This document shows positions 45,574 through 54,946 of a DNA stretch of 64,000 nucleotides, in pieces. Below the pieces are notes generated by a model. That model did not search any database. It saw nothing but the letters and a program-made list of their open reading frames with translations, and was not told the origin of the DNA. The number at the start of each line of letters is the position of its first letter. The first letter of the stretch is position 1. The DNA is from an uncultured Oscillospiraceae bacterium (lineage in GTDB: Bacteria; Bacillota; Clostridia; Oscillospirales; Oscillospiraceae): assembly GCA_934589675.1 (NCBI GenBank), contig CAKTOF010000001.1:1-64000 (forward strand), written 5' to 3'. The position numbers and the translations under genes were made by a program.

Positions 45574-46362
45574 ATGGAAGAAAAACTTTCTAAGCTGAAC
45601 CAGTCGGTCGAAAAGACCATGAAGCTCGTGGACATCATGGCCGACTCCGCCAGCGCCATGCGCTTGCAGGACATCGCGGAGAAGTCCAGCATCCCGCCGA
45701 GCACCGTGCTGCGGATGCTCAATACGCTGCTCGCCATGGGCTATGTCAATCAGGATTCAGAGACGCTCAAGTACTCTCTGTCGCTGAAGTTCGCCTACAT
45801 CGGCGCACGGGCAAAGGCGCAGAGCAGCATCCTGCATCTGGCGCACCCGTTCCTGCGCGCTCTGGCCGACAAGACGGGCGAATGCACCTGCTTTGCCGAG
45901 GAGCAAAGCCACGAGGTCGTCTATCTCGACGTCGTCGCCGAGGCGGCGAACAACATCCTGACCGTCACGCAGCGCATCGGCAAGCGCGCGCCGCTCTACT
46001 GCACCGGCATCGGCAAGCTGTTCCTCACGCAGTACACCGACGCGGAGCTCGACGAATACTGCCGCACGACGGAGTTCACGCAGTTTACCGCCGCAACGCT
46101 CACAACGCCGGAGGCGCTGCGCGCCGAGCTTGCGCGCATCCGCGCGCAGGGCTATGCCATGGACAATGAGGAGTGCGACATCGGCACGCGCTGCGTCGCC
46201 GCTCCCGTGCGCGACTACACCGGCCGCATCATCGCCGGCATCAGCGTCACTGCCCCGTCGCTCCGCCTGACGCCCGAGCGCTCGGCGCAGTTTCTGCCGC
46301 TCATCTTCCAGACCGTCGACGCTCTGTCCCGGAAGCTCGCCTATCAGGGCCACGAGGTCTGA
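45574..46362 (+). CDS. IclR family transcriptional regulator
   Basis: 262 aa. N-terminal winged helix-turn-helix (about 5-70: LQDIAEKSSIPPSTVLRMLNTL) and C-terminal IclR effector domain (about 80-258) with GTRCVAAPVRDYTGRIIAGISV. IclR proteins sense small organic acids or breakdown products. Divergent from the amidohydrolase operon, so that operon is the expected target. Start at 45574 from family length; no good ribosome-binding site is visible before it. Confidence 0.93.
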   Translation: MEEKLSKLNQSVEKTMKLVDIMADSASAMRLQDIAEKSSIPPSTVLRMLNTLLAMGYVNQDSETLKYSLSLKFAYIGARAKAQSSILHLAHPFLRALADKTGECTCFAEEQSHEVVYLDVVAEAANNILTVTQRIGKRAPLYCTGIGKLFLTQYTDAELDEYCRTTEFTQFTAATLTTPEALRAELARIRAQGYAMDNEECDIGTRCVAAPVRDYTGRIIAGISVTAPSLRLTPERSAQFLPLIFQTVDALSRKLAYQGHEV

Positions 46363-46378
46363 GGCCGCCCCGCCATAC

Positions 46379-46416
46379 CAAAAACGCCCCGGCCGTCCAT
46401 GTGGACGGCCGGGGCG
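46379..46416 (-). terminator. Terminator of the malic enzyme-M24 operon
   Basis: 15-bp perfect stem CGCCCCGGCCGTCCA and complement (46385-46416) with five T on the minus strand. It may also slow transcription from the convergent iclR side. Confidence 0.9.
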
Positions 46417-46428
46417 AACTTCTGTTGC

Positions 46429-47625
46429 TCAGGTCTCGATACAGAACACCTGCTGCGGGGTCTTGTTGAGCAGGACGGCACCGTTTTGGGTGACGCGGAA
46501 GTTGTCGCACGCGTTGGCAAAGTCCGTGCCGCGGTCGAGCTCGGGGTGGATGGCGACGAAGCAGTCCTCGAGGATCGGCAGCTCGTCACCGCCGCAGAAC
46601 GCGGGGCACTCCATCATGTCATAGCCCTGGCCGTGGCCGATGAAGCGGGCGTTCTCGGCAAGGCCGTGGCGCGTGACAAAGGCGTTGAACACCTCGTTGA
46701 GCTCGCGGCCGCAGGTGCCGGGCTTCATGGCGTCGGCGACGGCGTGCTGGCAGTCGCGCGCGATCTTGTAAAGATCGAGCAGGCTGTCAGACGGCTTCGA
46801 CAGGCAGAACGTGCGTGAGAGCTCGCCGTAGATGCCGCCGGGCGCGGCGACCTCGATCATGACGCTGACCGTATCGCCCTTTTCGATGCGGCGGTTTTCG
46901 CAGAAGTGCTTTGTGAACATGACGCGCGAGCCGGCCGGGCCGCTGGCCACGGCGAGGTTGCCGATGGCGTCGCAGCTGAGGTTGAGCGCCATGCGCTCGA
47001 TGTCCGAGCGGACCTCCTGCTCGAGGCGGCCCGGACGGATGAGCGCCGGGACGGCGGCCATGAGCTGGTCATGGACGGAGATGGTCTTGCCGATGAGCTC
47101 CCACTCCTCGGCGCTCTTGACGCTCTTGATGAGGTGGAACTGGTTGGAGAAATCGACAAACTCCGCCTCCGGCAGCGCGCGCTCGAGATACGCGCCGAAC
47201 GAGTAGCTGATGAGCTGGCGGTCGACAAAGCCGATGCGCTTGTAGCCCTTCTCGCGGATCTCGGCGACGAACGTCTCGCCGAGCAGGTCGTCCGTGAACG
47301 TAAACGGCAGGCAGTAGGGCTTTGTAAGGATCTTGTCGCAGCCCCGCTCCCACTCCGGGTGGATGGGCGCGCCGAGCTCCGGGCCGTGCGTCACGACGAA
47401 CAGGCCGCCCTGCTTCGGCAGCAGGATGGCCGTCGTATACGGGTCGGTCTGCTGGTCGATGAAGTAGCGGATGTTCGCGTCGAAGATTGGGCTGAAGCTC
47501 TGGAGGATTATGCAGTCGAGCTCGCTGTCGGCCATGGCCTTTCTCGTCGCCTCGATGCGGCGGGTCAGCTCAGCATTGGAGATGGGGTATTTGTAGCGGG
47601 GGCTGATCATGCTCAGTTCAGGCAT
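46429..47625 (-). CDS. M24 (Xaa-Pro peptidase/creatinase) fold protein with altered metal site
   Basis: 398 aa. Creatinase N-terminal domain (about 20-150) and pita-bread catalytic domain (about 165-390). Alignment by motif to aminopeptidase P gives Glu258 and Glu268 in place of the two Asp ligands, His331 kept (HGQG), His360 in place of a Glu and Thr378 in place of the last Glu. So it may be a metal-free creatinase-like hydrolase, bind metal differently, or be inactive. 18 bp after malic enzyme, same operon. Confidence 0.85.
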   Translation of the reverse strand: MPELSMISPRYKYPISNAELTRRIEATRKAMADSELDCIILQSFSPIFDANIRYFIDQQTDPYTTAILLPKQGGLFVVTHGPELGAPIHPEWERGCDKILTKPYCLPFTFTDDLLGETFVAEIREKGYKRIGFVDRQLISYSFGAYLERALPEAEFVDFSNQFHLIKSVKSAEEWELIGKTISVHDQLMAAVPALIRPGRLEQEVRSDIERMALNLSCDAIGNLAVASGPAGSRVMFTKHFCENRRIEKGDTVSVMIEVAAPGGIYGELSRTFCLSKPSDSLLDLYKIARDCQHAVADAMKPGTCGRELNEVFNAFVTRHGLAENARFIGHGQGYDMMECPAFCGGDELPILEDCFVAIHPELDRGTDFANACDNFRVTQNGAVLLNKTPQQVFCIET

Positions 47626-47643
47626 TGCGTATTTCCTTTCTCA

Positions 47644-48819
<1,176 letters not shown>

Positions 48820-48871
48820 GGTCTTTGTCCTCCTTTTAAATAGTGAAACTCAATTTTAACGCTTTGGATTC

Positions 48872-48900
48872 ATTATAATTCAGCTTCGCCGCGCCGTCAA
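48872..48900 (-). promoter_or_regulatory. Promoter of the malic enzyme operon
   Basis: TTGACG (48895-48900), 17-bp spacer, TATAAT (48872-48877) on the minus strand. The rest of the 365-bp gap to 49184 holds only AT-rich DNA and the SASP ribosome-binding site; I see no repeat in it. Confidence 0.85.
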
Positions 48901-49184
48901 GAGCTTTGCTTTTCAGCATCCTGCTCAATGCGCCTGCTCCGCGGCCTGCGCGGGGTGGTTGCGCCCCTCGCCGGTCGAGCAGCGCAAAAGTGGGATGCTC
49001 ATCCGTGCGCTTCTTTCCGGATTTTTTGCGGTTTTTACATATTATAATCAGGATCGCGCCGCCGGTCAATGCGCGCTTTTGCGCTGACAATTCTGAAAAA
49101 AATTACCCTGTATTGCTTTTCGCATTTCGGTGAAACTATGACTGCGGTACCCAATCAAACATTTTTGCAAGGAGATGGAACAGC

Positions 49185-49379
49185 ATGAAAAGCAACAACA
49201 ACGCAGTCGTGCCTGAGGCCCGCGAGGCTCTCGACAAGTTCAAGATGGAGGCCGCCTCCGAGGTCGGCGTCAACCTCAAGCAGGGCTACAACGGCAACCT
49301 GACCTCCCGCGAAGCCGGCTCCGTCGGCGGCCAGATGGTCAAGAAGATGGTTGAGGCCTACGAGCGCGGCATGAAGTAA
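49185..49379 (+). CDS. Alpha/beta-type small acid-soluble spore protein
   Basis: 64 aa. Binds and protects spore DNA, degraded at germination. Contains the family blocks EALDKFKMEAASEVGV (germination-protease site KMEAASE) and the C-terminal GGQMVKKMVEAYE. AAGGAGA ribosome-binding site. Expected to be sigma-G controlled, but I could not find a convincing sigma-G promoter in the upstream DNA. Direct evidence that the host sporulates. Confidence 0.95.
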   Translation: MKSNNNAVVPEAREALDKFKMEAASEVGVNLKQGYNGNLTSREAGSVGGQMVKKMVEAYERGMK

Positions 49380-49394
49380 GGCTTCTCCGCCGGA

Positions 49395-49429
49395 AACCGG
49401 CTGTCCCGGATCGGGGCAGCCGGTTTTTT
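49395..49429 (+). terminator. SASP gene terminator
   Basis: Stem AACCGGCTG...CAGCCGGTT extended by CCC/GGG, followed by six T. Confidence 0.9.
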
Positions 49430-49542
49430 CGCTGCGGGTCGCCCGTCCGCCCTTTTTCGCGATTCATCTACCATCTTTTCGCGTTGTGTGTTATACTGTC
49501 AGCAAACTGATCGTCCGCCGCGGCGCGGAGGAGGGGGCGCTT

Positions 49543-51360
49543 ATGCAGACGCGGAAGGAATGGAAGGCCGCTGCGAAAAAGTCGCTGCGGCAGCATTACT
49601 GGCTGTTTGTCGCCATCTGTCTGGCCGCCGCGATTCTGGGCGCGGAGTACGCCCCGTCGTTTTTTGCCATCAGCTCGCGCGCGGCCGAGACGTTTTCGCA
49701 GCACGGCGTCACGCTCGGCCTTTCGCCGCGCAGCGGCGACGGGCTCATCGACGTCGTACACAGCATCCTCTCGCAGAATCTAAGCGAGGGTGCAGTCAGA
49801 TCGCAGCAGCTGCTCGACGAATACACCGGCAGCCATCAGACGGGCGTCCTCGCCCGCAGCAAGGGCGTCCTTGCAAACCTCATCAACGACATCACCTCCG
49901 GCAGCATCCTCGTGCGCGCGGCCGAGGCGGTGAACTCCGTGTTCCACTCCACGCGCGCGGCGGCCATCGCGCTGACCGTGTGTGCGTTCGCGCTGCTCGC
50001 GCTCTTTTGGATGTGCGTGCAGAAGGTGTTCCGCGTCGTCCTGTGCCGGCTGTTTTTAGAGGGCCGGACGTATGCCGAGCTTCCCGTGCACCGGCTGACC
50101 TTCCTGCACGACGTCGGCCGCTGGTGGCACGCGTCAGTGTGCATGGCGTATCTCGCCGTGCTCCAGACGCTCTGGGCGCTGACGATCGTCGGCGGCGTCA
50201 TCAAGCGGTACTCTTATTACCTGGTTCCCTGCATCGTCGCGGAAAATCCGTCCATCGGCGCGCGCGAGGCCGTCCGGCTCTCGCGGCGCATGATGGACGG
50301 CCACAAGAAAGAGTGCTTTTGCATGGAGCTGTCGCTGCTGGGGTACTACGCGCTGGGCATCGTGACATTCGGCCTTGCCGACGTGCTGTTCACAAATCCA
50401 TACCGCAGCTGCATCATCTGCGAGTATCATGCCCGCCTGCGCGCGGACGCGAAGGCCGCCGCCATGCCCTGCAGCGAAAAGCTAAATGACGTCTGCCTGT
50501 TCGCCCCGGCAGACGCGTCCGCGCTGGAGAAGGCGTATGCCGACGTCTCCGCCGTCCCGGCCGCGCCCGAGGTGCAGCTGCGCGGCGTGCGCAAATTCTT
50601 CGCCGAGTATCTCGGCGTCGCGCTCTTTGACGACGTCACAGAGCGCGCCTGGCAGGCGCGCGAGGAGGCCGAGCTTCGCGCCGAGCGCAGCGCCGCCGCG
50701 CGCGAGGGGCGCGCGTACCCGTCGAGGCTCTCCCCGCTCTGGCGGCCGAAGCGCCAGCCGCATCTGGAAAAAGTGCACTATGTCCGCCACTATTCGCTCG
50801 GGTCGCTCATTGTGATGTTTTTCCTGTTCTCGTTCATCGGCTACAGCTGGGAGGTGCTGCTGCATCTGCTGCGCAGCGGCACATTTGTCAACCGCGGCAC
50901 GCTGCGCGGGCCGTGGCTGCCCATCTACGGCAGCGGCGGCGTCCTCATCCTGCTCGTCTTAAACCGCCTGCGCACAAAGCCCGTCGCGGAGTTTTTCTCC
51001 ATCATCGGCCTGTGCGGCGCTGTGGAGTATTTCACGTCGTTCTATCTGGAGCTGCGCTATGGTATGACATGGTGGAACTACTCCGGCTATTTTCTCAACT
51101 TAAACGGCCGCATCTGCGCCGAGGGACTGCTCGTCTTCGCCCTCGGCGGCATGGCCGTCGTGTACCTCATCGCGCCGCGTGTGGACAACTGCATCCGCCG
51201 CCTGCCCCACCGCGTCACGCGCGACGTCTGCCTTGTCCTGCTCGTCCTGTTCGTGTCCGACTGCGTCTATTCCTCCGGCCGCCCAAACACCGGCGCCGGC
51301 ATCTCCAAGCCCGCGGCGCACGACACGGACATCATCGCCGCAGCGGCCCCTGCGCCGTAG
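49543..51360 (+). CDS. DUF975 - CmpB-type (putative ABC-transporter type IV) fusion membrane protein
   Basis: 605 aa. N-terminal DUF975-like membrane domain (about 1-330): opens RKEWKAAAKKSLRQHYWLF and has the NPYRSCIICEYHARLR end. A charged cytoplasmic stretch (about 335-415) leads to a C-terminal domain (about 420-585) with FSFIGYSWEVLLHL and RGTLRGPWLPIYGSGG, the pattern of the CmpB/PF06541 family. Neither half has a defined activity. Start 49543 set by GGAGGAGGGGG. Monocistronic. Confidence 0.82.
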   Translation: MQTRKEWKAAAKKSLRQHYWLFVAICLAAAILGAEYAPSFFAISSRAAETFSQHGVTLGLSPRSGDGLIDVVHSILSQNLSEGAVRSQQLLDEYTGSHQTGVLARSKGVLANLINDITSGSILVRAAEAVNSVFHSTRAAAIALTVCAFALLALFWMCVQKVFRVVLCRLFLEGRTYAELPVHRLTFLHDVGRWWHASVCMAYLAVLQTLWALTIVGGVIKRYSYYLVPCIVAENPSIGAREAVRLSRRMMDGHKKECFCMELSLLGYYALGIVTFGLADVLFTNPYRSCIICEYHARLRADAKAAAMPCSEKLNDVCLFAPADASALEKAYADVSAVPAAPEVQLRGVRKFFAEYLGVALFDDVTERAWQAREEAELRAERSAAAREGRAYPSRLSPLWRPKRQPHLEKVHYVRHYSLGSLIVMFFLFSFIGYSWEVLLHLLRSGTFVNRGTLRGPWLPIYGSGGVLILLVLNRLRTKPVAEFFSIIGLCGAVEYFTSFYLELRYGMTWWNYSGYFLNLNGRICAEGLLVFALGGMAVVYLIAPRVDNCIRRLPHRVTRDVCLVLLVLFVSDCVYSSGRPNTGAGISKPAAHDTDIIAAAAPAP

Positions 51361-51374
51361 CACTGGCGCAAAAT

Positions 51375-51404
51375 AAGCCCGAGCCGGGAAGCCGGCTCGG
51401 GCTT
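51375..51404. terminator. Bidirectional terminator between convergent genes
   Basis: Perfect stem AAGCCCGAGCCGG and complement, T-rich flanks on the plus strand and A/T on the other. Serves the DUF975 fusion and obg. Confidence 0.85.
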
Positions 51405-51415
51405 GTTAATTTAAT

Positions 51416-52696
51416 TTATCGCTCGTAGATAAACTCAAGGTCATACAAGCTGACCGTGTCGCCGTCGTGGATGCCGAGCTGTTCGAGTTTGTCGAACAGG
51501 CCGGATTTGCGGAGCTGGCGGTCGAAGTACATGCGCGACTCTGCGTCGTCGAAGTTGATGTCGTTGACGAGCTGCTGGAGCCACGCGCCGGAGATGGACC
51601 AGACGTCGTCGAAGCGTTCGATCTGCAGATCGTCCGCGTCGCCCGCCTCGGCGAGCGGCTTGACGTAGTCCGGCTCGAACGTGATAATGGGCGGCAGATT
51701 GTTCAGCTCGCCCGCGATGTGGCGCACGAGCTCGCGCGTGCCCTGCGTCGTGGCGGCGGAGATCTCAAAAAGCTCATACCCGCGCGCGGCGACGGCCGCT
51801 TTGAGCCGCTCTAAATTGTCGCTGTCCGGCGGAAGCAGGTCGAGCTTGTTCGCGGCGACGATGACGGGGCGCTTGGCCAGCTCAGGACTGTACTGCGCAA
51901 GCTCCTGCGTGATCGTCTCAAAGTCCTCGACCGGGTCGCGGCCCTCGCTGCCCGAGGCGTCCACGACGTGGACGAGCAGGCGGCAGCGGTCGATGTGGCG
52001 CAGAAAATCGTGGCCGAGACCAGCGCCCTCGCTCGCCCCCTCAATGATGCCGGGGATGTCGGCCATGACGAACGAGACGCCCTCGTCGACGTAGATGACG
52101 CCGAGGTTGGGGAAGAGCGTCGTGAAGTGGTAGTTCGCGATCTTCGGGTGCGCGTTGCTCGTCACGGACAGCAGCGTGCTCTTTCCGACGTTCGGGAAGC
52201 CCACAAGGCCGACGTCGGCCAGGAGCTTGAGCTCGAGCACCACGTCGTGCGCCTCGCCCGGCAGGCCGGACTTGGCAAAGCGCGGCACCTGACGCGTCGG
52301 CGTGGCGAAATGCTGGTTGCCCCAGCCGCCGCGGCCGCCGCGGCAGAGCGTAAAATCCTCGCCGCCGGACATGTCGGCGATGATCTGGTTCGTCTCGGCG
52401 TCGCGCACGACCGTGCCGCGCGGGACATGGATAACAAGGTTCTCGCCCGATTTGCCCTTGCAGCGGCCGCCGCGGCCGTCCGCGCCGCTTTGCGCGGTAT
52501 ACTTGCGCTTGTAGCGGAAGTCGAGCAGCGTGGACATATGGTCGTCCACGCGCAGGACGATGTCGCCGCCGCGGCCGCCGTCGCCGCCGTCCGGGCCGCC
52601 CGCCGCGACATACTTTTCGCGGTGGAACGCCACCGCGCCGTTGCCGCCGGCGCCTGCGCGCACCGAGATGCGCACCTTATCGACAAAATTGGACAT
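51416..52696 (-). CDS. obg: GTPase Obg (CgtA)
   Basis: 426 aa. Essential ribosome-associated GTPase for 50S assembly. Gly-rich Obg fold (1-158), G domain with GFPNVGKST (about 165), DIPGIIEGASEG switch region, NKLD; C-terminal OCT domain (about 345-426) as in Firmicute Obg. Conserved place after rplU and rpmA. Confidence 0.97.
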   Translation of the reverse strand: MSNFVDKVRISVRAGAGGNGAVAFHREKYVAAGGPDGGDGGRGGDIVLRVDDHMSTLLDFRYKRKYTAQSGADGRGGRCKGKSGENLVIHVPRGTVVRDAETNQIIADMSGGEDFTLCRGGRGGWGNQHFATPTRQVPRFAKSGLPGEAHDVVLELKLLADVGLVGFPNVGKSTLLSVTSNAHPKIANYHFTTLFPNLGVIYVDEGVSFVMADIPGIIEGASEGAGLGHDFLRHIDRCRLLVHVVDASGSEGRDPVEDFETITQELAQYSPELAKRPVIVAANKLDLLPPDSDNLERLKAAVAARGYELFEISAATTQGTRELVRHIAGELNNLPPIITFEPDYVKPLAEAGDADDLQIERFDDVWSISGAWLQQLVNDINFDDAESRMYFDRQLRKSGLFDKLEQLGIHDGDTVSLYDLEFIYER

Positions 52697-52717
52697 GGCT
52701 GCCTCGCTTTCTGACAG

Positions 52718-52752
52718 AACACCCCGAACATAACGAGTATGTTCGGGGTGTT
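52718..52752 (-). terminator. Hairpin between rpmA and obg (partial terminator)
   Basis: 14-bp stem AACACCCCGAACAT and complement. The minus-strand side has only a short T tract, so obg is probably expressed by read-through at lower level than the ribosomal proteins. Confidence 0.7.
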
Positions 52753-52761
52753 TCGTGCAAA

Positions 52762-53022
52762 TTACTGCTCGATCTCGTAGACAGAGACCTTCTTGCGGTC
52801 CTTGCCCATCCGCTCGAAGCGGACCGTGCCGTCGACCGTGGCAAACAGCGTATCGTCGCTGCCGATGCCGACGTTCGTGCCGGGATGGATGTGCGTGCCT
52901 CTCTGGCGAACCAGAATGTTGCCGGCCAGAACGAACTGACCGTCGGCACGCTTGACACCAAGGCGCTTGGACTCAGAATCGCGGCCGTTCTTGGTCGAGC
53001 CGCCGCCCTTTTTATGTGCCAT
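52762..53022 (-). CDS. rpmA: Ribosomal protein bL27
   Basis: 86 aa. 50S protein near the peptidyl-transferase centre. Starts directly MAHKKGGGSTKNGRDS. Most Firmicute L27 proteins carry a 9-12-residue N-terminal extension ending in Phe-Phe/Ala that the Prp protease removes, with prp between rplU and rpmA. Here there is neither extension nor room for prp (42-bp gap). GGAGG ribosome-binding site confirms the start. Confidence 0.97.
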   Translation of the reverse strand: MAHKKGGGSTKNGRDSESKRLGVKRADGQFVLAGNILVRQRGTHIHPGTNVGIGSDDTLFATVDGTVRFERMGKDRKKVSVYEIEQ

Positions 53023-53064
53023 GGAACTTACACCTCCAGTTGTGTTGAAGTCATCCGCGAAAAA

Positions 53065-53376
53065 TTACGCGGTGATGGAATCGATCTGAACTTTCGTATA
53101 CGGCTGACGATGGCCCTGGTGGGACTTGGAGTCCTTCTTCGGGCGGTACTTGAAGACGACGACCTTCTTGCCCTTGCCGTTCTTGACGACGGTGGCCTTG
53201 ACGGACGCGCCCGCGACAGCCGGGGTACCGAACTTGGACGAAGCGCCGTCGACGATGGCCAGAACCTGGTCAAACGTGACCGTCTCGCCGGCTTCCGCCG
53301 CGAGCTTCTCGATGAAGATGACGTCGCCTTCCTTGACGGTGTACTGCTTGCCGCCGGTCAGGATAACTGCCTGCAT
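53065..53376 (-). CDS. rplU: Ribosomal protein bL21
   Basis: 103 aa, full length. 50S protein binding 23S rRNA. Start MQAVILTGGKQYTVKEGD, end KVQIDSI. First gene of rplU-rpmA-obg. The 88-nt leader (53377-53464) may hold the autoregulatory L21 leader known in Firmicutes; I cannot confirm its fold by eye. Confidence 0.97.
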   Translation of the reverse strand: MQAVILTGGKQYTVKEGDVIFIEKLAAEAGETVTFDQVLAIVDGASSKFGTPAVAGASVKATVVKNGKGKKVVVFKYRPKKDSKSHQGHRQPYTKVQIDSITA

Positions 53377-53463
53377 ACTGTTGCACCTACTTTCCGTGTA
53401 GACTCGCTCTTCGGGCGCGGGCGCTTGTCCCGTCTTGGAAGCCCTTACAATGCGGCACGTAAG

Positions 53464-53492
53464 ATTATAGCAGTCCGGGCGGCCGATGTCAA
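53464..53492 (-). promoter_or_regulatory. rplU operon promoter
   Basis: TTGACA (53487-53492), 17-bp spacer, TATAAT (53464-53469) on the minus strand. Confidence 0.92.
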
Positions 53493-53504
53493 ATAGTATT
53501 TGAC
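53488..53504. promoter_or_regulatory. Palindrome spanning both divergent -35 boxes
   Basis: GTCAAATA-G-TATTTGAC, perfect 17-bp palindrome. The facing -35 hexamers account for the ends, but the AATA/TATT core is palindromic as well. Candidate operator or simply crowded promoters. Confidence 0.5.
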
Positions 53505-53528
53505 CAAAAAATCAGGCTTTGCTATACT
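53500..53528 (+). promoter_or_regulatory. apbE promoter
   Basis: TTGACC (53500-53505), 17-bp spacer, TATACT (53523-53528). Confidence 0.85.
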
Positions 53529-53561
53529 GTAAGACAGATTTTGGCGAGAGGATGGACTCCG

Positions 53562-54551
53562 TTGCGAAAATTCCGGCTCCTTGCGGCCATCGCGGCCGTT
53601 TTTCTGCTGTCCGGCTGCACAGAGCGCACGGCGGACGCCACATTTTTTGCCATGGACACCGTCATGAGCGTCCGCGTCTGGGGCGCGGACGCATCGGACG
53701 CGTGCGCCGCCGTGCAGCAGACCGTGCAGGCGCTCGAGCGCGAGCTGTCCGTCACGGAGGAGGACAGCGTGCTCGCCCGCCTCAATGCCGCCGGCTCCGG
53801 CACGCTGCCGGATGACGCGCTGACGCTTCTTCACAGCGCGCTTGACCTGTCCGAGCGCACCGGCGGCGCGCTCGACCCGACGCTCTATCCCGTCGTGCGC
53901 CTGTGGGGCTTCACGACGGGCGACTACCGCGTTCCCGCGGACGACGAGATCGCCCGCGCGCGCTCGCGCGTGGGCGCGGAGCACGTTTTGATCGACGGCG
54001 ATACCGTCACGCTCACGGGCGGCGCCATGCTCGATTTCGGCGCCGTGGCCAAGGGCTTCGCGGCGCAGGAATGCGCCGACTCGCTCTCCGCAGCCGGCGT
54101 CACAGCCGCGCTGCTGAGCTTCGGCGGCAACGTCCAGACCGTCGGCAGCAAGCCGGACGGCACGGCGTGGCACATCGGCATTGCCGACCCCGCCGGCAGC
54201 GGAACGGCGGCGACGCTCAGCCTCACCGGCAGCTATGCCGTCGTCACGAGCGGCGGCTACCAGCGCTATTTTGAAGAAAACGGCGTGCGCTACTGCCATA
54301 TTTTCGACCCTGCGTCCGGCGCGCCCGCGCAGAGCGGCCTTGCGTCCGTCACGATCGTCGCGCGCGACGGGCTTCTGGCCGACGGGCTGTCCACCGCGCT
54401 CTACGTCATGGGTCTTGACGCGGCGGCCGAGTTCTGGCGGGATTCCGACGACTTCGAGGCCGTCTTCATCACGGACGACGGCGGGATCTTCTGCACAGCC
54501 GGTCTGTTCGGCTGCATTGAGGCAGACGGCGCGGAGGTGATCGAGCGGTGA
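53562..54551 (+). CDS. apbE: FAD:protein FMN transferase (ApbE), lipoprotein
   Basis: 329 aa. Attaches FMN covalently to Thr/Ser of extracytoplasmic flavoproteins (for example RnfG/RnfD, NqrB/C). Signal peptide with lipobox LLSGC (Cys19). ApbE motifs: AMDTVMSVRVWG, LDFGAVAKGFAAQ, LSFGGNVQTVG, and the Mg-binding DGLLADGLSTALYVMG. The start is taken as TTG 53562, 10 bp after GAGAGG; an upstream TTG at 53541 precedes that site. GTGA overlap with the next gene. Confidence 0.9.
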   Translation: MRKFRLLAAIAAVFLLSGCTERTADATFFAMDTVMSVRVWGADASDACAAVQQTVQALERELSVTEEDSVLARLNAAGSGTLPDDALTLLHSALDLSERTGGALDPTLYPVVRLWGFTTGDYRVPADDEIARARSRVGAEHVLIDGDTVTLTGGAMLDFGAVAKGFAAQECADSLSAAGVTAALLSFGGNVQTVGSKPDGTAWHIGIADPAGSGTAATLSLTGSYAVVTSGGYQRYFEENGVRYCHIFDPASGAPAQSGLASVTIVARDGLLADGLSTALYVMGLDAAAEFWRDSDDFEAVFITDDGGIFCTAGLFGCIEADGAEVIER

Positions 54552-54907
54552 AAACGCGCACATGGGTCCTGCTCTTCGCGCTGCTCGCAGCCGTGTGCCT
54601 CGGCGCAAGTGCGCTCCTCCGCCTGTCCGGCCGGGATGCCCGGACGGCCGAGCTGCTCGTGGACGGAGAAGTGTACAAGACCGTCGACCTGACGCACGAT
54701 CAGGTCATCGAGGTGCGCACGGCCTTCGGCGAAAATACCGTGACCGTCAAGGGCGGCGAGATCTCCGTCACGGCCGCCTCGTGCCCGGACAAGGTCTGCG
54801 CAGCGCACGGCCCCGCCCGCGCGGGCGACCCGGCCGTGTGCCTTCCGAACCGGCTCGTCGTCCGCATCGTGACGGACGAAGCCGGCACGGACGCGGTCAC
54901 AGGATAA
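54548..54907 (+). CDS. NusG domain II-like exported protein
   Basis: 119 aa. N-terminal membrane anchor (about 5-23) then one NusG_II-type beta domain (about 35-110) with the characteristic VYKTVDL, ENTVTVKGGEISVTAASCPDKVC and CLPNRLVVRI. GTG start inside the apbE stop (4-bp overlap). In Clostridia this protein often accompanies ApbE or Rnf-related genes; its role is unknown. Confidence 0.88.
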   Translation: MKTRTWVLLFALLAAVCLGASALLRLSGRDARTAELLVDGEVYKTVDLTHDQVIEVRTAFGENTVTVKGGEISVTAASCPDKVCAAHGPARAGDPAVCLPNRLVVRIVTDEAGTDAVTG

Positions 54908-54913
54908 AAAAGC

Positions 54914-54946
54914 GCCGCCCGGTTCGCACCGGGCGGCATTTTTTTA
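54914..54946. terminator. Bidirectional terminator between apbE operon and MATE gene
   Basis: 9-bp stem GCCGCCCGG/CCGGGCGGC, loop TTCGCA, with T runs on both strands. Its plus-side T run reaches into the end of the MATE gene. Confidence 0.92.

Noticed and set aside
52762..53022. A mis-set start hiding an N-terminal extension of L27
   Set aside because: A GGAGG site lies just upstream of the ATG and the preceding codons contain no Phe-Phe cleavage motif.
53377..53464. Firm call of an L21 autoregulatory leader
   Set aside because: Position and length fit, but I cannot establish the conserved fold by eye; an Rfam search with the L21 leader model would settle it.
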